A stretch of 10,567 nt of DNA from an uncultured Sphingobium sp. (GCA_946479185.1 CAMLFF010000083.1:1-10567), one strand, 5' to 3'. Positions 1 to 8,619 are shown, counted from the first letter of the stretch. Numbers and translations: made by a program. Notes: generated by a model not told the origin, from the sequence alone.

Positions 1-2643
1 GGTAGTGAGCGGCTAGAGAATACGGCGTCGTCCAGCGTTGGCGAAGCCTTGGCGCAACTGCCCGCGTTCCGCGCGACGACATCCCCAACGACATCGGGCG
101 TAACCGTTGGCGCGGGTGGCGCACGCACAGTCGATCTTCGCGGGCTGGGCGCTCAGCGCTCGCTCGTACTGGTGGATGGTCGCCGCTTTGTGCCGAGCAC
201 GATCACAGGCGCCGTCGATACCAATCTCATCCCCGGCATCCTCATCGACCGGGTCGAGCTGGTAACGGGCGGTGCATCGGCTGCCTATGGCTCCGATGCC
301 GTGGCTGGTGTCGTCAATTTCATCCTCAACAAAAAACTGCAGGGTGTTCGCGTCAATGCTCAAGCTGGCGTTTCGCAGCGAGGCGAGGATAGCGATCAGC
401 TCATCGCCGCCGCAGCAGGCACCAGCTTTGCGGACGGGCGCGGCCACGTCATCATTGGGGGCGAGTATAACAAGAACCGCGGCATGGGCGGTTGTTACGA
501 ATATGATCTGTGCGCGCAGGAATGGCAGGTGCTCAGCAATCCTGCCTATCGCACCAATGGCCAGCCAGCCCGCGTCATCAGCAGCGATGTGCATACCGCC
601 ACCCAAACCTACGCTGGCAAGATCAACGCGCCGACAGCGCTCGCCAATGTGCAATTCGACGATTTCGGAAACCCCGTGCCATTCGTGCGCGGGCAATATG
701 CCACCTTGTTCATGCAGGGCGGCAGCGGCCATGGGCAAAACGCATTTCGCTCAGCAGGCGTGCTGAAAGTCCCCGTTGAACGCTATGCGCTCTACGGGCG
801 CGCCGACTATGATCTCGGTGCGATCACGCCATTCATAGAGGCCTCCTATGGGCGGGTAGAGGTGATTACCCCCGCTTCCCAAACCCGCGATCCGGCCCTC
901 GTGATCCGGCGAGACAATGCCTATCTCCCCCAGTCCATCGTCAACCAGATGACGGCGCTGAACGCGCAAACGCTCACCTTTGGCCGCGTCGGGCAGGATC
1001 TCGGGACGGCGATCGGCACCAACATCACGAAGACGTTCCGCATCGTCGGCGGTTTCGATGCTGATCTTGGCAATGGCTGGAAGGCAGATGCCTATTATCA
1101 GTTCGGTCAGACGAACACCTCGCAGGTCGTCGCCAACAATCGCATCACGGCCAACTTCACGCGTGCGCTGGATGCTGTTGATGAGGGGCGGTTCCGCACA
1201 GGCGTTGCCAATGGCAATATCGTCTGCCGCTCGACACTCGACCCGAGCGCTGCCGTGCGCGCCGCCGCCACGGGCTGCCAGCCGCTCAACCTGTTTGGGC
1301 AAAATCGCTTCTCGGCTGCCGCCAAGGCCTATACGTTCGGCACATCGGAACAGAGCACGCGCTTCCAGCAGCATGTCGCGGCCGCCAACCTCACCGGGCA
1401 GATCCTGGACTTCGGCTCAGGGCCAGTCTCGATCGCAGTTGGCGGCGAATATCGCAGCGAGCGCGTGAGCGGTCTTGCCGATCCGATTTCGCTGGCGAAC
1501 GGCTTCTACACCTCCAATGCTTCATCCTTCGGCCCGAAGACGATCAATATCGTGGAAGGCTACGCCGAAACCGTCGTGCCAATATTGCGCGATCTTCCGG
1601 GTGTGCGCATGCTTGAATTTAACGGTGCGATCCGGCGCACCAACTACAGCACGAGCGGGTCCGTCACGACCTGGAAGCTTGGCGGCATTTATGAACCGGT
1701 CGACGGCGTGCGCTTTCGTGGCACTCGCTCACGGGATATAAGAGCGCCCAACGCTGCCGAGCTTTATACGCCACTGGTCGGCACGCAGGGCGCGGTGTTC
1801 GATACGTCGAACAGCAGTCAGGTGCTGGCGCGCATCTTCCGTGGCGGCGTCGATACTTTGCAGCCGGAAATTGCGGACACCTACACCGCTGGCGTCGTGC
1901 TCCAGCCGCGCATGGTCCCCGGCCTGCGCTTCTCCGCCGACTATTATGACATCAAGATCAAGAACGGTATCGATCTTGTCGGGGCTCAGGTCATCACCGA
2001 TCGGTGCAATGCGGGCGGAACGAGCTATTGCGCGCTGATCACGCGCGATCCCTCGACGGGCCTCATCTCCGAAGTGCTGGACCAATATCTCAACGTCACA
2101 CAGATCAAGACACGCGGCATCGATTTTGAGCTGGATTATTCCACGCGCTTCGGTGCGGACAATCGCATCGCCATCAACCTACTCGCCACGCGCGTGTTCG
2201 ATCTGATTCAGGTCGACGCAACCGGCGCGCTGGACCGGGCCGGGCAGACAGGGCGTCAGGTCGGCGGTCCCATCGGTGTTCCAAAATATACACTGGATGG
2301 CACATTCACGTTCGAAAAGGGGCCGTTCGGCGCAACCTTGCAAGGGCATTATATTCCCAAGGGCAGCTATGATGGCAGCCTGATTGGCCCCGACGATCCA
2401 AATTATCGCAACACACTCGCCAACAGCATCGACAATAATATCGTGCAGGACATGCTGACCTTCAATCTGGCGCTGCGCTACACGATCACGGCATCCAGTG
2501 GCTCGACCATGCAGGTCTATGCCGCGATCAATAATCTGTTCGATACCGACCCGCCCATCGCGCCGGGCAACTCAGTCACCAACCCCATTTTCTTTGACCA
2601 GACCGGACGCAGCTATCGCGCCGGTGTGCGCCTGAAATTCTGA
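1..2643 (+). CDS. TonB-dependent outer-membrane receptor, 5'-truncated by window edge
   Basis: Active uptake receptor of the outer membrane, driven by TonB-ExbB-ExbD; the ligand cannot be told from sequence. Frame 1 is open from base 1, so the TTG at position 49 is not the start: the signal peptide and TonB box lie upstream of the window. The 880 visible residues begin inside the plug domain (VGEALAQLPAFR, then TVDLRGLG near window residues 43-50 and GASAAYGSDAVAGVVNF near 91-107). A long beta-barrel with alternating aromatic strands follows, including a SRDIRAPNAAELY motif in the middle. The protein ends in YRAGVRLKF, with the terminal Phe expected for Bam-dependent barrel insertion. Several Cys (for example GCYEYDLC) probably sit in extracellular loops. 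The amidohydrolase starts 31 bases downstream on the same strand, which suggests one transcript and a shared substrate (inference). The family assignment is secure; the substrate is unknown. Confidence 0.95.
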   Translation, partial: GSERLENTASSSVGEALAQLPAFRATTSPTTSGVTVGAGGARTVDLRGLGAQRSLVLVDGRRFVPSTITGAVDTNLIPGILIDRVELVTGGASAAYGSDAVAGVVNFILNKKLQGVRVNAQAGVSQRGEDSDQLIAAAAGTSFADGRGHVIIGGEYNKNRGMGGCYEYDLCAQEWQVLSNPAYRTNGQPARVISSDVHTATQTYAGKINAPTALANVQFDDFGNPVPFVRGQYATLFMQGGSGHGQNAFRSAGVLKVPVERYALYGRADYDLGAITPFIEASYGRVEVITPASQTRDPALVIRRDNAYLPQSIVNQMTALNAQTLTFGRVGQDLGTAIGTNITKTFRIVGGFDADLGNGWKADAYYQFGQTNTSQVVANNRITANFTRALDAVDEGRFRTGVANGNIVCRSTLDPSAAVRAAATGCQPLNLFGQNRFSAAAKAYTFGTSEQSTRFQQHVAAANLTGQILDFGSGPVSIAVGGEYRSERVSGLADPISLANGFYTSNASSFGPKTINIVEGYAETVVPILRDLPGVRMLEFNGAIRRTNYSTSGSVTTWKLGGIYEPVDGVRFRGTRSRDIRAPNAAELYTPLVGTQGAVFDTSNSSQVLARIFRGGVDTLQPEIADTYTAGVVLQPRMVPGLRFSADYYDIKIKNGIDLVGAQVITDRCNAGGTSYCALITRDPSTGLISEVLDQYLNVTQIKTRGIDFELDYSTRFGADNRIAINLLATRVFDLIQVDATGALDRAGQTGRQVGGPIGVPKYTLDGTFTFEKGPFGATLQGHYIPKGSYDGSLIGPDDPNYRNTLANSIDNNIVQDMLTFNLALRYTITASSGSTMQVYAAINNLFDTDPPIAPGNSVTNPIFFDQTGRSYRAGVRLKF

Positions 2644-2661
2644 CAAGGCCTGAATTCTGAG

Positions 2662-2667
2662 AAGGAG
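2662..2667 (+). promoter_or_regulatory. Ribosome binding site of the amidohydrolase gene
   Basis: AAGGAG lies 7 bases upstream of the ATG at 2675. It is a near-consensus Shine-Dalgarno sequence and fixes the start codon, so the N-terminal export signal is genuinely translated. Confidence 0.8.
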
Positions 2668-2674
2668 AGAGACA

Positions 2675-3754
2675 ATGAATCTGGAACGCAGAGATATTCT
2701 GATGGGTGCAGCGGGCCTTGGCCTCGCCGCGATGGCGCAGGGTGCGGGCGCGAAAAAGCGTGGCGCATCAAAGGTGCCGGTCATCGACGTGCACACGCAT
2801 AATTTCACGCCGCGATGGGTTGAGATGCTGCGCAAGCATCCCGATGCCGATACGAAATTGCTCCCCACCAAGCCGGATGAGACAATCGAATATCGCGGCG
2901 CGCCCATCGTGCGCCTCGCGCCGGACATGACGAACCTCGACATGCGCATCGCCGCGATGGACAAGGCTGGTGTCGATGTCGCCATCATCAGCCTGACCGC
3001 GCCCAATGTGTTCTGGAGCACGCGCGAGGTCGCCATCGAGACCGCCCGCAACGTCAATGATGATTTCGCCGCCGCCGAGAAGAAATATCCCGGTCGCATC
3101 AAGTGGATGGCTTCGCTTCCCTGGCAATATCCCGACGCGGCGCTCGAGGAGCTCAAGCGCGTGCAGGGCATGGGCGCAGCAGGCCTGTGCCTCACCACCA
3201 ACATGGTGGGTATGCTGCCGGACAATGAGCTTTTCCACCCGGTATGGAAGGCTGTCGAGGAATCCGGCCTGCCCGCCTTCATCCATCCGACCGTGCCGAT
3301 GGTCGACATCAAGAAATGGGGCGTTGAATCCTTCGGCCTCGCCAACACAATCGGCTTCACCAGCGATACGACTCTCGTTTACGCCCGCTTCATCCTCACC
3401 GGCTTCATGGACAAGTTTGAAGGGCTCAAGCTGATTGCCTGTCATGGTGGCGGCTCGCTGCCCTATCTGATCGCGCGCATGGACAAGATGTGGGAAAACA
3501 CCACCAGCCGCCGCCTCGTGAACAAGCCGCCAAGCGCCTATTTCCGCAAATTCTGGTATGATGCGATTGTGTATGACCAGCCGACGCTCGAATTCCTTGT
3601 GAAGCAGGTTGGCGAAGACCGGGTGCTTTATGGCTCGGATTATCCGTTCTCGATCCAGGATATGGTCGGCGTGAAGGCGCGCGTAAGTGCATTGCCCCCG
3701 GTTCAGCGGGACAAGATCTTGGGCACCAATGCACAGCAGCTTTTCAAGCTCTAA
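2675..3754 (+). CDS. Exported amidohydrolase of the ACMSD-like family (amidohydrolase 2)
   Basis: Metal-dependent TIM-barrel enzyme of 359 residues from the branch that includes aminocarboxymuconate-semialdehyde decarboxylase, gamma-resorcylate decarboxylase and related C-C lyases or hydrolases. Visible metal and catalytic residues are H40 and H42 (VIDVHTHNF), H204 (FIHPT), H257 (ACHGGG) and D322 (LYGSDYPF), all in the expected order. The N terminus carries a twin-arginine-like signal: ERRDILMGA, then a hydrophobic Gly/Ala-rich stretch, then AGA at 24-26 before KK, so Tat export with cleavage after A26 is likely. Many characterised family members act in the cytosol, so periplasmic placement is notable. 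It follows the TonB-dependent receptor by 31 bases, suggesting that imported substrate is processed in the periplasm (inference). The reaction could be decarboxylation or hydrolysis of a carboxylated aromatic or muconate-like compound; sequence alone does not decide. Confidence 0.88.
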   Translation: MNLERRDILMGAAGLGLAAMAQGAGAKKRGASKVPVIDVHTHNFTPRWVEMLRKHPDADTKLLPTKPDETIEYRGAPIVRLAPDMTNLDMRIAAMDKAGVDVAIISLTAPNVFWSTREVAIETARNVNDDFAAAEKKYPGRIKWMASLPWQYPDAALEELKRVQGMGAAGLCLTTNMVGMLPDNELFHPVWKAVEESGLPAFIHPTVPMVDIKKWGVESFGLANTIGFTSDTTLVYARFILTGFMDKFEGLKLIACHGGGSLPYLIARMDKMWENTTSRRLVNKPPSAYFRKFWYDAIVYDQPTLEFLVKQVGEDRVLYGSDYPFSIQDMVGVKARVSALPPVQRDKILGTNAQQLFKL

Positions 3755-3769
3755 ACATAGCTGAACGCC

Positions 3770-3815
3770 ATGAGTAAGCGCGGGGGACGCAGGTGCGCAT
3801 CCAGCGCTTACTCAT
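3770..3815. repeat. Perfect 12-bp inverted repeat between the two operons
   Basis: ATGAGTAAGCGC (3770-3781) and its exact reverse complement GCGCTTACTCAT (3804-3815) are separated by 22 bases. The repeat lies 16 bases after the amidohydrolase stop and 103 bases before the efflux operon start. No T-run follows on either strand, so it is not a textbook intrinsic terminator. It could be a Rho-type or mRNA-stabilising stem-loop closing the upstream operon, or a two-half-site operator for a regulator of the efflux operon. The dyad itself is certain; the role is open. Confidence 0.6.
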
Positions 3816-3905
3816 TCGCAGGCCAATAGTTGCTTTCGTCTACTAAGACGTACTGCTACGACGAGCGGACATAAGCGCTGGAACACAAAATTAGCAGTCT
3901 GGCGC

Positions 3906-3911
3906 AAGGGG
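3906..3911 (+). promoter_or_regulatory. Ribosome binding site of the membrane-fusion protein gene
   Basis: AAGGGG lies 7 bases before the ATG at 3919. It favours that codon over the ATG at 3912, which immediately follows the site and is in another frame. It therefore supports the unusually long N-terminal stretch of the encoded lipoprotein. Confidence 0.6.
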
Positions 3912-3918
3912 ATGGACG

Positions 3919-5112
3919 ATGAGGGGTAGCGGCAGCGCAATCGTGCGACGTGAGAACGGCACATGCCGCAGGATTGCCATTTCGCTGCTCACAGTCGCCC
4001 GGCGCACTTTTCTGACCGCCTTCGCGCTTGGCATCTTGGCCGCCTGCTCCGAAAAAGCGCCCCCCCCGCCACCCACGCCGCAAGTCGTCGTCGCCAGACC
4101 GCTCAGCCGTGATGTGGCCGATTGGGTGGATTATGCTGGGCGTTTTGAAGCGGTGGACGCCATCGACGTGCGCCCGCGAGTCTCGGGCCTGCTGCAATCG
4201 GTTCACTTCAAGGACGGGCAGGCCGTCACGCGCGGGCAATTGCTCTTCACGCTCGATCAACGGCCCTTCGCCGCCAAACTGGCGCAAGCCCGTGCTGGCG
4301 TGGCCCGCGCGCAGGCGGCCCTCGCCAGAACGTCGGCAGAGTATAAGCGCGCCACCGCCCTGATCGGCGATGGCTTCATCAGCCAGTCGCTGGTCGATAC
4401 CCGCCTTGCCGATCGAGAGCAGGCCGCTGCTGAGCTGGCCAATGCCCGCGCCGTCGCGCAGGCCGCCTCGCTCGACCTCTCCTTCACCCGCATCACGGCG
4501 CCAGCGAGCGGGCGCGCATCCTATCGCAGGCTGGCGGCGGGCAATCTGGTCTCCGCCGAGCAGACCTTGCTCACCACCATCATGACGCAGAACCCCATGC
4601 GCTTCGTGTTCGATGCGCCGGAGCGGGCCTTCCTGCAATTCCGCAGGGCGAAGGAAAGCGGCGCTGCCGTGCAAATTCGCCTTGAGGACGAGACCGAATT
4701 CAACTGGATCGGGCAGATCGAGATGCTGGATAATTCGCTCGATCGAAGCTCCGGCACGATACGCGGGCAAGCGCTCGTGCAGAACCCGACCGGCCTGCTC
4801 ACGCCGGGCATGTTCGGTCGCATGCGCTGGACCCTGGGTGCGCCCAGCCCCGCGCTGCTCATTCCGGACAAAGCGATCATCGTCGATCAGACCCGCCCGA
4901 CCGTCTTCGTGGTCGGCAAGGATGGCCTGATCGCGCAGCGCATCGTCGAGCCGGGCAATATGGCGGACGGGCTGCGGGTGATCCGCAGCGGCCTCGCGCC
5001 CGGCGAGCAGGTCGTCATCGCCGGAATGCAGCGCGCCCGCGTGGGGCAAAAGGTCGTCGCCAAGCCCGGCAAGATCGAGCCTGAGCATCCCGCGCCGGGA
5101 GCAACGAAGTGA
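3919..5112 (+). CDS. RND efflux periplasmic adaptor (membrane-fusion) lipoprotein
   Basis: AcrA/MexE-like adaptor of 397 residues that joins an RND inner-membrane pump to an outer-membrane channel. Residues 28-42 form an RR-start hydrophobic signal ending in the lipobox LAAC, so Cys43 is the likely lipidated residue. A proline-rich linker follows (P48-P52). The first biotinyl-lipoyl half lies at about 83-116 (VRPRVSGLLQSVHFKDGQAV), the alpha-hairpin at about 117-185 (Ala/Arg-rich), and the second lipoyl half at about 187-215 (LSFTRITAPASGRASYRRL). Beta-barrel and membrane-proximal parts run to the C terminus. About 27 residues precede the signal core, which is long; a later start (GTG at 3943) is possible, but the RBS supports 3919. 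The stop overlaps the pump gene start by 4 bases. An 8-C run (4060-4067) encodes the proline linker. Substrate is unknown. Confidence 0.92.
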   Translation: MRGSGSAIVRRENGTCRRIAISLLTVARRTFLTAFALGILAACSEKAPPPPPTPQVVVARPLSRDVADWVDYAGRFEAVDAIDVRPRVSGLLQSVHFKDGQAVTRGQLLFTLDQRPFAAKLAQARAGVARAQAALARTSAEYKRATALIGDGFISQSLVDTRLADREQAAAELANARAVAQAASLDLSFTRITAPASGRASYRRLAAGNLVSAEQTLLTTIMTQNPMRFVFDAPERAFLQFRRAKESGAAVQIRLEDETEFNWIGQIEMLDNSLDRSSGTIRGQALVQNPTGLLTPGMFGRMRWTLGAPSPALLIPDKAIIVDQTRPTVFVVGKDGLIAQRIVEPGNMADGLRVIRSGLAPGEQVVIAGMQRARVGQKVVAKPGKIEPEHPAPGATK

Positions 5113-8100
5113 GCGCCGCCAATGCGCGGATGAGCTTCTCGCACTTCTTCATCGCGCGGCCCATCTTTGCCTGCGCCTTGTCGCTCTTCATCCTGCTCGT
5201 CGGCATGATCAGCTATTGGCGCCTGCCGGTCGATCAATATCCGAAGATTTCCCCGCCGGTCGTGAGCGTCACTGCGGTTTTCCCCGGTGCCTCTGCCGAG
5301 GTGATGGCGGACACGGTTGCCGCGCCGCTGGAGCAGCAGATCAATGGCGTGGACAATACGCTTTATGTGAGTTCCACCGCGATTGCCGATGGCCGCGTGA
5401 CAATCAACATCAGCTTCCAGATCGGCACCGATCCTGATCTGGCGCAGGTGCAGGTGCAAAACCGTGTGCAGACCGCCCTGCCCCAGCTGCCGCAGGAAGT
5501 GCAAAATCTCGGCGTCACCGTGCGCAAGGCGCAGAACGACACGCTGATGATCGTCCACATGTTGTCGACATCGCCCAATGTCGACCGCGAATATCTCGCC
5601 AACTATGCCTCCATGCAGGTGCGCGAACGGCTGCTCCGCCTGCCCGGCGTGGGCGATGTCGGCACCTTTGCCGCGCGTGATTATGCCATGCGCATCTGGA
5701 TCGATCCGGACAAGGCGGCCGCGCGGAACCTGACCGTGCAGGAGATATTGGCGGCCCTGCGCGGCAATAATATTCAGCTCGCGGCGGGCACGGTCGGCGG
5801 CGCTCAAATGAGCCAGAACCCCGGCGCGACGCAATATAATCTGGATGTTCAGAGCAAACTCAACCAGCCCAAGCAATTCGAGCAAGTCATCGTCAAACGC
5901 GATGCGCAGGGTCGCGTCACCCGCATCGGGGACATTGCGCGGGTGGAGCTGGGCGCACAGACCTATTCGATCAATGCCTATCTCGATCAGGAAGAAGCCT
6001 ATCCGCTGAGCGTTGCGCAGGCCTCAGGCGGCAATGCGCTGGAAACGGCGAGCGCCGTTCAGGAGACGATGAAGGAGCTCGCAAAGAGCTTCCCGCCGGG
6101 CGTCTCCTATCGGATCGTGTTCAACCCTAGCCAATATATCAGCGATTCGGTGGACAAGCTGCGCGACGCGATGATCGAAGCGATCATTCTGGTCGTCATT
6201 GTCGTGGTGCTTTTCCTGCAAAGCTGGCGCACCGCGATCATCCCGCTGCTCGCCATCCCGATCTCGCTCGTCGGCACCTTCGCCATCATGGCAGCCTCGG
6301 GTTTCTCGCTCAACAATCTCTCGCTGTTCGGGCTGGTGCTCTCCATCGGCATCGTGGTGGATGACGCCATCGTCGTCGTAGAAAATGCCGAGCGCCATAG
6401 TCGCGCAGGCGTCTCGCCACGCGAGGCGGCCTATCGGACGATGAATGAGGTAGGCGGCGCGCTCATCGGCATCGCGCTGGTACTCGTCGCCGTGTTTGTG
6501 CCCACGGCCTTCATGGGCGGCGTGACGGGGCAGTTCTACAAGCAGTTCGCGCTGACCGTGACCGCAGCCACCGTCATCTCCCTCATCGTCTCCCTCACCC
6601 TCTCACCAGCCTTGTGCGCGCTATTGCTGCGCCAGCATGATAGCGCCCCACCGCGTACCGCCATCATGCGCTGGCTGCACCGAGGCGGCGAGCGCTTCAC
6701 GACGATGTTCGATCGCTTCGGGGAAAGCTATGGCAGGCTCACGCGACGCCTGCTGCGCATGATGGGGCTCGTCTTCATCCTCTATATCGGGTTGCTGCTG
6801 CTCACTGGCTGGCGCCTTTACGATACCCCGCGCGGCTTTGTGCCGCAGCAGGATCAGAGCCTCGCCGTCGTCGCGATCAACCTGCCGACCGGCGCAAGCC
6901 TCGCCCGCACGGATGCCGTCGTGCGCCAGGCGATCGACATCATGTTGGAGACGCCGGGCGTTCAGGCTGCCTCCGTCTATGCGGGGGTGGATGCGCTGGG
7001 CATGTCCGTCCAATCCAACGCCGGGCAGCTTTATGCCATCATGGAGCCGTTCAGCGAGCGTCTGCCAAAAGGACTGACGGCGGATGTCATCGTCGCCGAT
7101 TTGCGCAAGCGATTCTCGGGCATGACGGAAGCGGACATTCGCCTCATCATGCCGCCGCCTGTGCGTGGACTTGGCACCGCGGGCGGCTTCCGCCTGATGG
7201 TGGAGGATCGGGGCGGGCATGGCTATGCGGCGCTGGATGCGGTGACGCGCGATCTCGCGGCAGCAGCGGCGGAGGACCCCGCCATTGCGCAGAGCTTCAC
7301 CAATTTCAACATGCACAGCCCGCGCATCGCCGTGGAGGTGGATCGCGACAAGGCCGAGATACTCGGCGTCGAAAGTCAGGATGTTTACGCCGCGCTGCAG
7401 ACCTATATGGCCGGCTCTTATGTGAACAACATGACCCTGCTCGGTCATAGCTTTCAGGTAATCGCACAGGCCGACCCCGCGTACCGGCAGGATGCAGACC
7501 TGCTCGGGCAGATCAAGACGCGCTCTGCATCCGGCGCGATGGTGCCGCTTGATGCGGTCGCCAAGCTGACGCCATCGACCGGTCCTTATCGCGTGCTGCG
7601 CTACAATCTCTATCCGTCGACGGACATTCAGGGTGAGGCCGCGCCTGGGTATTCGTCCGGCGAGGCGATGGAAGCGATGGAGCGGATCGCCGCCGAGCGC
7701 CTGCCCGCAGGCTTTGCCGTCGAGTGGACAGATCTTGCCTATCAGCAGCGGGTCGCGGGCGGCAGCGGCGAACTTGCCTTTGGGCTAGCGATCATCTTCG
7801 TCTTCATCGCGCTGGCGGCCTTTTATGAAAGCCTGACGCTGCCGCTCGCGATTATCATGGTCATTCCGCTCTGCCTGCTCTCCGCCATATTGGGCGTGAA
7901 CCTGCGCGGCGAAGATAATAATATCCTCACGCAGATCGGCATGGTCGTGTTGGTCGGCCTTGCCGCCAAGAATGCGATTCTCATCGTAGAGTTCGCCCGC
8001 CAGGCCGAGGAAGATGGCCTTCCCACGAAGGAAGCCGCCATCATGGCCGCGCGGATTCGCCTGCGCCCGATCCTCATGACGTCATTGGCCTTCATAGCCG

Positions 8101-8342
8101 GCGTCGTGCCGCTCGCTTTCGCAACCGGCGCAGGCGCTGAACTGCGGCAGGCGCTGGGGACGGCGGTCTTCTACGGAATGATCGGCCTCACCCTGCTCGG
8201 CCTGATCTTCGCACCGGTTTTCTACGTCGCTTGTCGAATGTTGGGGGACCGGGTTTCACGCACTATCGAGCGTCGACGCACAAACCGCTACAAAAAGGTT
8301 TCCCAACCTGCTGCTGAGAAGGCAAAGCCTTTCGACCACTAA
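5109..8342 (+). CDS. RND efflux pump, HAE1 (AcrB/MexF-like) inner-membrane transporter
   Basis: Proton-driven multidrug-type exporter of 1077 residues, slightly longer than the usual 1030-1060. The GTG start at 5109 overlaps the adaptor's TGA (GTGA), with GGGAG just upstream, which indicates translational coupling. The ATG at 5130 (MSFSHFFIARPIFA) matches where homologues usually begin but has a weaker RBS. Proton-relay residues are intact: D418 and D419 in TM4 (GIVVDDAIVVVENAER), K954 in TM10 (VGLAAKNAILIVEFA) and R984 before RPILMTS. The two-fold RND layout is visible: TM1 at about 14-32, a first large periplasmic loop, a TM2-6 block, a linker near 510-550, TM7 near 555 (GLVFILYIGLLLL), a second periplasmic loop, then TM8-12. 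The C-terminal tail is basic. No outer-membrane factor follows, so the pump presumably uses a channel encoded elsewhere. Overall resemblance is to the MexF side of the family; substrates are unknown. Confidence 0.95.
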   Translation: MSAANARMSFSHFFIARPIFACALSLFILLVGMISYWRLPVDQYPKISPPVVSVTAVFPGASAEVMADTVAAPLEQQINGVDNTLYVSSTAIADGRVTINISFQIGTDPDLAQVQVQNRVQTALPQLPQEVQNLGVTVRKAQNDTLMIVHMLSTSPNVDREYLANYASMQVRERLLRLPGVGDVGTFAARDYAMRIWIDPDKAAARNLTVQEILAALRGNNIQLAAGTVGGAQMSQNPGATQYNLDVQSKLNQPKQFEQVIVKRDAQGRVTRIGDIARVELGAQTYSINAYLDQEEAYPLSVAQASGGNALETASAVQETMKELAKSFPPGVSYRIVFNPSQYISDSVDKLRDAMIEAIILVVIVVVLFLQSWRTAIIPLLAIPISLVGTFAIMAASGFSLNNLSLFGLVLSIGIVVDDAIVVVENAERHSRAGVSPREAAYRTMNEVGGALIGIALVLVAVFVPTAFMGGVTGQFYKQFALTVTAATVISLIVSLTLSPALCALLLRQHDSAPPRTAIMRWLHRGGERFTTMFDRFGESYGRLTRRLLRMMGLVFILYIGLLLLTGWRLYDTPRGFVPQQDQSLAVVAINLPTGASLARTDAVVRQAIDIMLETPGVQAASVYAGVDALGMSVQSNAGQLYAIMEPFSERLPKGLTADVIVADLRKRFSGMTEADIRLIMPPPVRGLGTAGGFRLMVEDRGGHGYAALDAVTRDLAAAAAEDPAIAQSFTNFNMHSPRIAVEVDRDKAEILGVESQDVYAALQTYMAGSYVNNMTLLGHSFQVIAQADPAYRQDADLLGQIKTRSASGAMVPLDAVAKLTPSTGPYRVLRYNLYPSTDIQGEAAPGYSSGEAMEAMERIAAERLPAGFAVEWTDLAYQQRVAGGSGELAFGLAIIFVFIALAAFYESLTLPLAIIMVIPLCLLSAILGVNLRGEDNNILTQIGMVVLVGLAAKNAILIVEFARQAEEDGLPTKEAAIMAARIRLRPILMTSLAFIAGVVPLAFATGAGAELRQALGTAVFYGMIGLTLLGLIFAPVFYVACRMLGDRVSRTIERRRTNRYKKVSQPAAEKAKPFDH

Positions 8343-8436
8343 GGCCGCGAGCAGCGGCGATTGCGCATCACGCCCCGCGGGCCGCGCGGTAGATATCTGA
8401 AAATATGGAGAGATCATTCAGAGATAGGCGCGCGTC

Positions 8437-8457
8437 ACCACCAACCACCAACCACCA
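8437..8457. repeat. Three tandem copies of ACCACCA
   Basis: ACCACCA occurs three times exactly (8437-8443, 8444-8450, 8451-8457), followed by a partial copy ACA. It lies 25 bases upstream of integrase relic A. No function is evident; replication slippage could produce it. Confidence 0.7.
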
Positions 8458-8482
8458 ACATGATGCGCCACTCAATCCCCAA

Positions 8483-8591
8483 CGGCCCGAATATCTCAAG
8501 GATTTCTTAGCCGCAGTGGAAGCCTATTGGTCAGAAATGGGCGGGCTGACGCATGTGTATCGGCCCCAAGGTCCATGAGCTCGCAGAGCGC
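8483..8591 (+). pseudogene. Integrase relic A: 3'-end fragment of a tyrosine-recombinase gene
   Basis: This fragment translates as RPEYLKDFLAAVEAYW and onward to LTHVYRPQGP before a TGA. It matches the C-terminal tail encoded by relic B: 97 of 109 aligned bases are identical, with one 11-base gap. Only the tail after the catalytic tyrosine survives; nothing upstream matches a recombinase convincingly. Because the 11-base unit is present once here and twice in relic B, the two differ in reading frame at the end: the relic-B-like GPKVH-LAER sequence here sits in another frame. Differences include amino-acid changes (D/G, L/V, H/R, Y/H), so this is not a very recent duplicate of relic B. It lies 140 bases after the pump gene. 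Confidence 0.7.
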
Positions 8592-8611
8592 TTTGCGGCC
8601 ATGATCTACCT

Positions 8612-8619
8612 CCCCCCCC
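8612..8619. repeat. Homopolymer of eight C
   Basis: An uninterrupted C8 run lies between integrase relic A and the end of the minus-strand secreted-protein gene. It is outside any identified gene. It is a likely site of replication slippage or sequencing error. Confidence 0.6.

Noticed and set aside
3856..5088. A 410-codon open frame on the minus strand opposite the efflux adaptor
   Set aside because: It mirrors the codon structure of the GC-rich plus-strand gene and shows no recognisable domain; the plus-strand adaptor has full family motifs, an RBS and operon context.
4887..5885. A long minus-strand frame across the adaptor/pump overlap
   Set aside because: His/Arg/Gly-rich shadow of two well-supported plus-strand genes; no family motif or RBS.
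6621..7448. A 275-codon minus-strand frame inside the pump gene
   Set aside because: Antisense shadow of conserved pump sequence with no recognisable domain.
8437..8460. The ACCACCA repeats as the start of a CRISPR array
   Set aside because: Units are 7 bases, contiguous and without spacers; no cas genes are present.
8343..8480. A second copy of the tRNA-Ala 3' end marking the other side of an inserted element
   Set aside because: I compared this stretch and the other intergenic regions with the T-arm and acceptor sequence and saw no match; the distal site, if any, is outside the window.
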